This document shows, piece by piece, positions 59,570 to 64,000 of a stretch of DNA of 64,000 nt. Numbering within the stretch: the stretch's first letter is position 1; each line of letters starts with the position of its first letter. This stretch comes from Castor canadensis (Eukaryota; Chordata; Mammalia; Rodentia; Castoridae), in NCBI RefSeq assembly GCF_047511655.1, contig NC_133392.1, positions 89,335,042-89,399,041 on the forward strand, in the 5' to 3' direction. The translations under genes were made by a program, and so were the position numbers. The notes beneath the pieces were generated by a model. That model saw nothing but the letters and a program-made list of their open reading frames with translations, had not been told where the DNA came from and did not search any database.

Positions 59570-60055
59570 ATAAATAATTTACAAATTCTGGAGGGATTGA
59601 GTAGGAAGAAAACTCAAATGTTTCCATTTTATTTACAAAAATATACTTTACCAAACAACTGTGAGCTATAAAGAGCTTAAACATTTTTGTTAGTATGGGA
59701 AACAAATTTTTAATGCCCTAATTCGTCATTGATTACTTCAGTCTGATGTAGGAGACCGAAGGAATAAGTCTGCTACAGAGTCTCCTGCTCCCTCTCCTCT
59801 TGCCCATCTCTTCCCATCCCTTCTACCCAGGTCATCGCTCCTTTTCTACTCCCATCTCCTGAGATCAAATTCTCATACTGTTTGATCTCAGATAGCAGTT
59901 TCACAAGCCCATCAGTTTCTTCATTAGAGTTCTGGAAGTTCTTACTCAGCCCAATATTATGACCTTAGACTTATCAGAAACCTATATTGGTCATAGACCT
60001 TTTCAGGAATTTCCATGATGACTTTAGGATTATAGTTCCTTATGAAAATCTTTCA
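59570..60055. other. Right flank with a third fragment of the modular element
   Basis: Mostly unrecognised. 59,785-59,865 ('ctcttgcccatctcttccc' region) repeats about 7,687-7,755 in direct orientation, a stray piece of the element seen in both arms. Confidence 0.5.
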
Positions 60056-60330
60056 GAAAAGGTTACCAAAAAAAGGAGGGGGGACTATTTTGGGAGGAAC
60101 TAGCAGGATGGGAGGAGGATGAAAGGAGAGAGGGAAGCGGGTTTGAATGCAATCAAAGTACTTCATATGTATGTATGAAAACAGAATAAGGAAACCATTA
60201 AAATTGTTTTAAGGGGATGAGGCAATAAGAGTAATACAGGGAATGAATTTGAACAAAGTGCAGTATATGCATGTGGGAAATATCACAAGGAAACCTTTTT
60301 GAACAATTAATATAATAAAAAAGAGAAAAA
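60056..60330 (+). mobile_element. Two L1 3'-UTR tails
   Basis: G/A-rich '...ggatgggaggaggatgaaagg' followed by a 'gcaatcaaagtacttcatatg' and 'aaccattaaaattgtttt' end, then a second similar tail ending 'aataaaaaagagaaaaaa'. Short 3' ends without coding sequence. Confidence 0.65.
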
Positions 60331-60349
60331 AGTAGTTTGAGGAGTTCAG

Positions 60350-61665
60350 ATGTTCCTTGGTTCTTGGACACAATGTCTAAGATTAAGATCCTGCCCAGGT
60401 GCTGCAGAAGAAGATACACAGCAAAGAGTGATTTATTAGGAAGGCAAAAGTGCACCTCAAAGGTGAGGTAGGAAACTGAAAGAGAGTCACTGCCCAACGG
60501 GGACAGTGCACCTGAAGGGGTGAGGCAGGCAACTGGATAAGGGCCAAATGCAGGGAAGTTGTATGGGCTTGGGATTTTAATTAATAGGGTGCTTTACTGA
60601 GTGGCATGACTGACGGCCCTCCCGAAATGCTTTGGCTACTGAGCAAAGGCTGCCTATTGGCCCTTACCACTTGATCCTCTTTGCCCTTCACACTTGATCC
60701 TCTTTTTTTGCCTTTCCATTTGATTCTATCTGCCCTTTCCTGTTTAACCTTGATACAGAGAGAAGCCTCCTTAAGCTTTAAGGTTGGACCAGGAGGTGAA
60801 CTGAGAATTTTAGAGCGCAGTCCTGTAGCTCAGGGCATTTGTTCCTTCCTGCTCATGACTACCTATTTGCCTGAGCTAACAAAACCATCACAATAATGCA
60901 ATTAACTGGATTTAAAGGCTTAAAAATGGTCATGGCTAAAGATCTTGATACGGGATTGGATTGTTGTGTCCTGGCACAGTCAATGATTGAAAGAACCAGA
61001 CAAGTAGTGAAGAGTTAAAGCAAGTTTATGCCACAGACCAGGAGTTAAGACTAAAGTTAGAATAAAGTTTATTGGAAGGATAGTAAATCACCCTGACGGG
61101 GTGGGACTTAGTGAAAGAGCTAAGCCAAAGGATGGCTGAAGTTTATGAGATTAAATATAGCTGACTTTAGGCACCCTTGTCCACTCTACTTTGAAGCTGG
61201 AGCTATCATTGGTTGTTTGATTAACTTCTTGGTGAACCCAAACATCTGACTGCCCCCCATCCTTATCAGGCTGGACATTCGAAGAGGATCTCATTAGTCC
61301 ATCTTGTCCTTGAAATCTGTCATGTACATTTTATGACTACACTCATTATTCTGGTGAAACCCCATTCTTTGTTTATCTTGGGAAAGTTTGCTATGTTACT
61401 CTCCTTTTAGGGGTCTATATCTCATCCCTTTAGATGTCTGCCCTTAGGAATGTTTTATCTTGTTCTCCTTGTCTAGGGAGAGAAAATACTGTGCCTCAGC
61501 ACCTGTGTGTTAAGCTGCTTTAACTATGCCTTCCTATTTCCTTTACCTAAAGCAAAGTTACTTCTGCCTTCTGTCTCTTTACATCCCCAGGGTTGCCATT
61601 TGTTCCTAGGGACATTTCTGCTATTTCATTTCCCCTCACACTTGTCCCTTACAATTTGATGAGAG
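60350..61665 (-). mobile_element. LTR-like repeat segment (candidate endogenous retroviral LTR)
   Basis: Pyrimidine-rich blocks and two related 'tttattaggaaggcaaaa' / 'tttattggaaggatagtaa' motifs (about 60,430 and 61,068; AATAAA on the minus strand) followed by similar 'tcaccctgacggggtggga' type sequence suggest LTR pieces in minus orientation. No gag, pol or env frame was seen. Family unknown, weak call. Confidence 0.3.
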
Positions 61666-61824
61666 TTTGTTATAACAACAATAAAGTTGATAAGAAATCT
61701 TGTAATTTCTGATGCATAAAACATTTTAACATAATCAAAATCAACACTGATAGAATCAGATTTCCAGGAATTTCATACAACTTTCAGAATACATATTGGT
61801 AAAACATATAAATATAATTCAAAG

Positions 61825-61922
61825 GTTAATTTTTTTTTGAGACAGGGTCTTATCCACTTGATCCTCCTCACTCACCCTCCCAAGTGCTGAGGAAACAGGC
61901 TTAAGCAACCACTGAGGTCTAA
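61825..61922 (-). mobile_element. B1-like SINE fragment
   Basis: 'tttttttttgagacagggtct' with 'cctcccaagtgctgagg' downstream is the reverse complement of a B1/Alu-like right end. Confidence 0.65.
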
Positions 61923-62124
61923 ACATCATTTATTTGACAATATTTCCCACACAATTAACATATCAAATAAGTCTAATGATCTTAACATCACTGTTTTATA
62001 GATTCTGAGATGTTCTAAGCCTTTATGGAATGTTCCGAAGTTAACTCAATATCAAAAGAATTTACTGTATGATTTTGGTAAGTTTGTTGAATATATCAAA
62101 GGTTAATACACTTAATTGAAATAA

Positions 62125-62200
62125 GATCATGGACTGGTGGAGTGGCTCAAGTGGTAGAGCAGTCCCTGAGTTCAAACCCCAGAATAGCCAAGGGGCTGTA
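62125..62200 (+). mobile_element. ID-like SINE, internally deleted
   Basis: 'gtggagtggctcaagtggta' directly joins 'gtccctgagttcaaacccc', so the 'cctgcctagcaag' middle is missing. Confidence 0.7.
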
Positions 62201-62514
62201 TATATAAATGATACACAAAATAAGATCACAAACCACAGTGAAAAACTATGTAGTTAACCAGAGTGATAATTAAAATACTTCAAAGCTGAAATACAGAATG
62301 TAACATAGTTAAAATTATCTTGATACTGGACTGGATTATAGTGTCTGAGTTTGTGTCCTGCAACAGTTGATGATGGATGTACCAACCTTGGACTGTTGCC
62401 ATGCTTACATAACCATTCTACTATTTTCCTAATATGTTTATTTAAATCAACTCACTTTAAAAGTGAAAAAACCAAAACAACAACAAGTTAAAAGCAGTGT
62501 GGCCCTCAGTTCAA

Positions 62515-62605
62515 TCCCTAGGACAGGAAAGAAAGGGAAAACAGGGAAAGAAAGAAGGAAGTGAAGAAGGGAGGGAGGAAAAGGGAGGAAGAAAAAACAA
62601 ACTTG
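62515..62605 (+). repeat. Purine-rich (GGAA/GAAA) tract
   Basis: Low-complexity GA-rich run following an ID-like 'ggccctcagttcaatccc' fragment at about 62,500. The overlapping frame is a low-complexity artefact. Confidence 0.7.
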
Positions 62606-64000
62606 ATGTGATTCTAACATTTGTGAAAACTCAAGTTTTATATGTTGGATATACTTTTATTGTGCACACTCTGTTGAATAAATAAATAACAACTTATTTT
62701 TTCAAAGCTATCCGTTGACCTAGTCAAAGATAAAGAAACTCGACCTTCTAGGTGACACACATGAGTCTGTCTGCTTGTCTGAGTTAGATCTGGTGTGGAC
62801 CCACTTAGCATGGTCCTTTCTCATTCATGTCAAGCCAACCTCTGCCAGGATATCTTCCTGAGATCTCAAATCTGATGGAGACAATGACTTACAGCTGGAA
62901 CAACTAACCTAGCACATGTCAGAAGTAGACTAGTTACAGACGGTGATGGTTTTGAGGGCAGCAGAGCAGCTCCACTTCCATCTTTACAAAGAAAGTAAAA
63001 ACTCAGCCAGAAAAATGGATGGTAAACAAGTCATCATACATATGTCCCCAATTCCAGGGTTCCTATGATTCCAGGAACAAGTGCCTGGAGAGAGCTTTAC
63101 CTCACTACTTTTGTAAAGAGGAAGTCTCTCCTTCCAATATTACAACCAAGAAATTTCTGAATTTATTGAGGAAGTAATTGCATCTCCTCAAAAAACTAGA
63201 TAATCCCCTCAAATGATAGAGAGGATACAAATTCTCCAGATGTCTCCAGGTTTTGAAGACATGGGAGAAGTTTCTATCTTGTTGTTTTTAGTTAAAATAA
63301 TTATCATTCACTAATTTGGTCAGTCCACCTGTCAAAACCAATTTCCTGAGTACCAAGTATTTAGGATGCGAGCATGGTTGGTTTGCCTGAAGCCACAATG
63401 CTAGATTTAAGTGAGAGATTGGCAGCAGCAATAGGAAGGGAACTCAGTGAGGAAATCAGGACTGCATAGGATATATTTGTTAATACTCTTACTCTATGAA
63501 CTCCAAAATATCACAGACATCCTGGGATTGTCAGTGTAACAGTTCCATCATTGTACACGGTAGTAATTCATTTAATGTACAATTAATTATCCCATGGTAT
63601 TCCTGGGGAATGAAAGAAGTGTGTTGGATGGTACCTCCGAAGACAGAGTCCAGGCACACATGATGAAGCCTCTGTCTTGGAATGTGGCCAAGAATCCAGC
63701 ATTGTTTCTATCCTCTTATCTGAACTCTTGAAGGCAATTTCTACTACTCTATTTTCGGTTCCTTTTGTGTCCTGTGAAGTGACCTGGCTGCTTTTACTTT
63801 AGGATAAAACATTCTTGATTTATCATCACAATTCGTAAATGACCCCTTTCTCTCCTTAAAAAGAAAATTGCATTATTATGGAGTGATTAAATCCCTGGAC
63901 TCTGAAATAAGAATGCAGGTTTAGATCCTGATTCTGAAATTCATGAGCTGTGAGGTTGTGGCAAGTTTTAAATCAATTTCTTATCACATAAAATAATATA
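62606..64000. other. No recognised feature
   Basis: About 1.4 kb without a recognisable exon or repeat. Confidence 0.45.

Larger units (their letters stand above)
39718..59570. repeat. Right arm of the giant imperfect inverted repeat
   Basis: This is the reverse-complement partner of 6,850-27,706. Between about 16,600-27,706 and 39,718-50,873 the two arms align with only small indels, at a coordinate sum of about 67,470. Outward, the sum changes to about 68,535 and then about 66,500 because of arm-specific insertions and deletions. The arm starts 60 bp into a CLCA intron and ends at the 3' end of a SINE. It carries the 3' exons of the plus-strand CLCA pseudogene and a private tandem duplication at 50,820-54,945. 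Confidence 0.93.

Noticed and set aside
6850..59570. Palindrome as a pure assembly artefact (two haplotypes joined)
   Set aside because: The arms differ by private transposons, a tandem duplication and clear divergence in the inner exons, more than expected between alleles. Long reads would still be decisive.
1..64000. CRISPR array, operon, bacterial or phage system
   Set aside because: All content is mammalian: spliced exons, LINEs and SINEs. No regularly spaced repeats with unique spacers were seen.

Overview
The window is mammalian nuclear DNA with intron-split genes and dense L1 LINEs, B1-like SINEs and ID-like (tRNA-derived) SINEs. The combination points to a rodent. The SINE form, with a 'gtggctcaagtggtagagc' A-box region and a 'gagttcaaaccccag' B box, is what I would expect from a beaver/kangaroo-rat-type rodent, but that placement is a low-confidence guess. 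There is no prokaryotic content.

The dominant structure is a very large imperfect palindrome. The left arm (about 6,850-27,706) reappears in reverse complement as the right arm (about 39,718-59,570), around a spacer of about 12.0 kb (27,707-39,717). Much of the pairing obeys left + right = about 67,470. The pairing is broken by arm-specific events. The left arm has a block of old repeats plus L1 (9,720-12,470), a private 0.66 kb piece (13,611-14,275) and an L1 that replaces about 0.57 kb (15,955-16,595). The right arm has an extra diverged tandem copy (about 53,012-54,945) of a 2.2 kb segment.

The only protein-coding family recognised, apart from transposons and one ribosomal-protein retrocopy, is CLCA (calcium-activated chloride channel regulator / secreted metalloprotease family), and it is closest to CLCA4. 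Two copies point away from each other. The plus-strand copy (30,185-48,476) has 11 exons: the HEWAH zinc-protease exon, the VWA/MIDAS exons, the beta-sandwich and fibronectin-like exons, and the membrane-anchor exon. It lacks the 5' exons and carries three in-frame stops. The minus-strand copy (24,405 down to 19,002) is the inverted duplicate of the last five exons only; it has a 1-bp deletion that shifts the frame, and it ends inside the intron where the palindrome ends. Both are therefore pseudogenes as read here, broken by different lesions. The last two exons and their surroundings are almost identical between arms, while inner exons and introns differ clearly, which suggests gene conversion.

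Layout: 1-785 nothing recognised; 786-2,660 L1 (minus); 2,740-3,240 old L1 tail; 3,241-3,583 RPS13 retrocopy; 3,904-5,460 L1 (plus); 5,461-6,850 nothing recognised; 6,850-27,706 left arm; 27,714-29,020 L1 5'UTR-like segment abutting the inner palindrome junction; 29,160-39,657 spacer with CLCA exons; 39,718-59,570 right arm; 59,570-64,000 flank with L1 tails, an LTR-like segment and SINEs. All identities and boundaries were read by eye and are approximate unless tied to splice sites.
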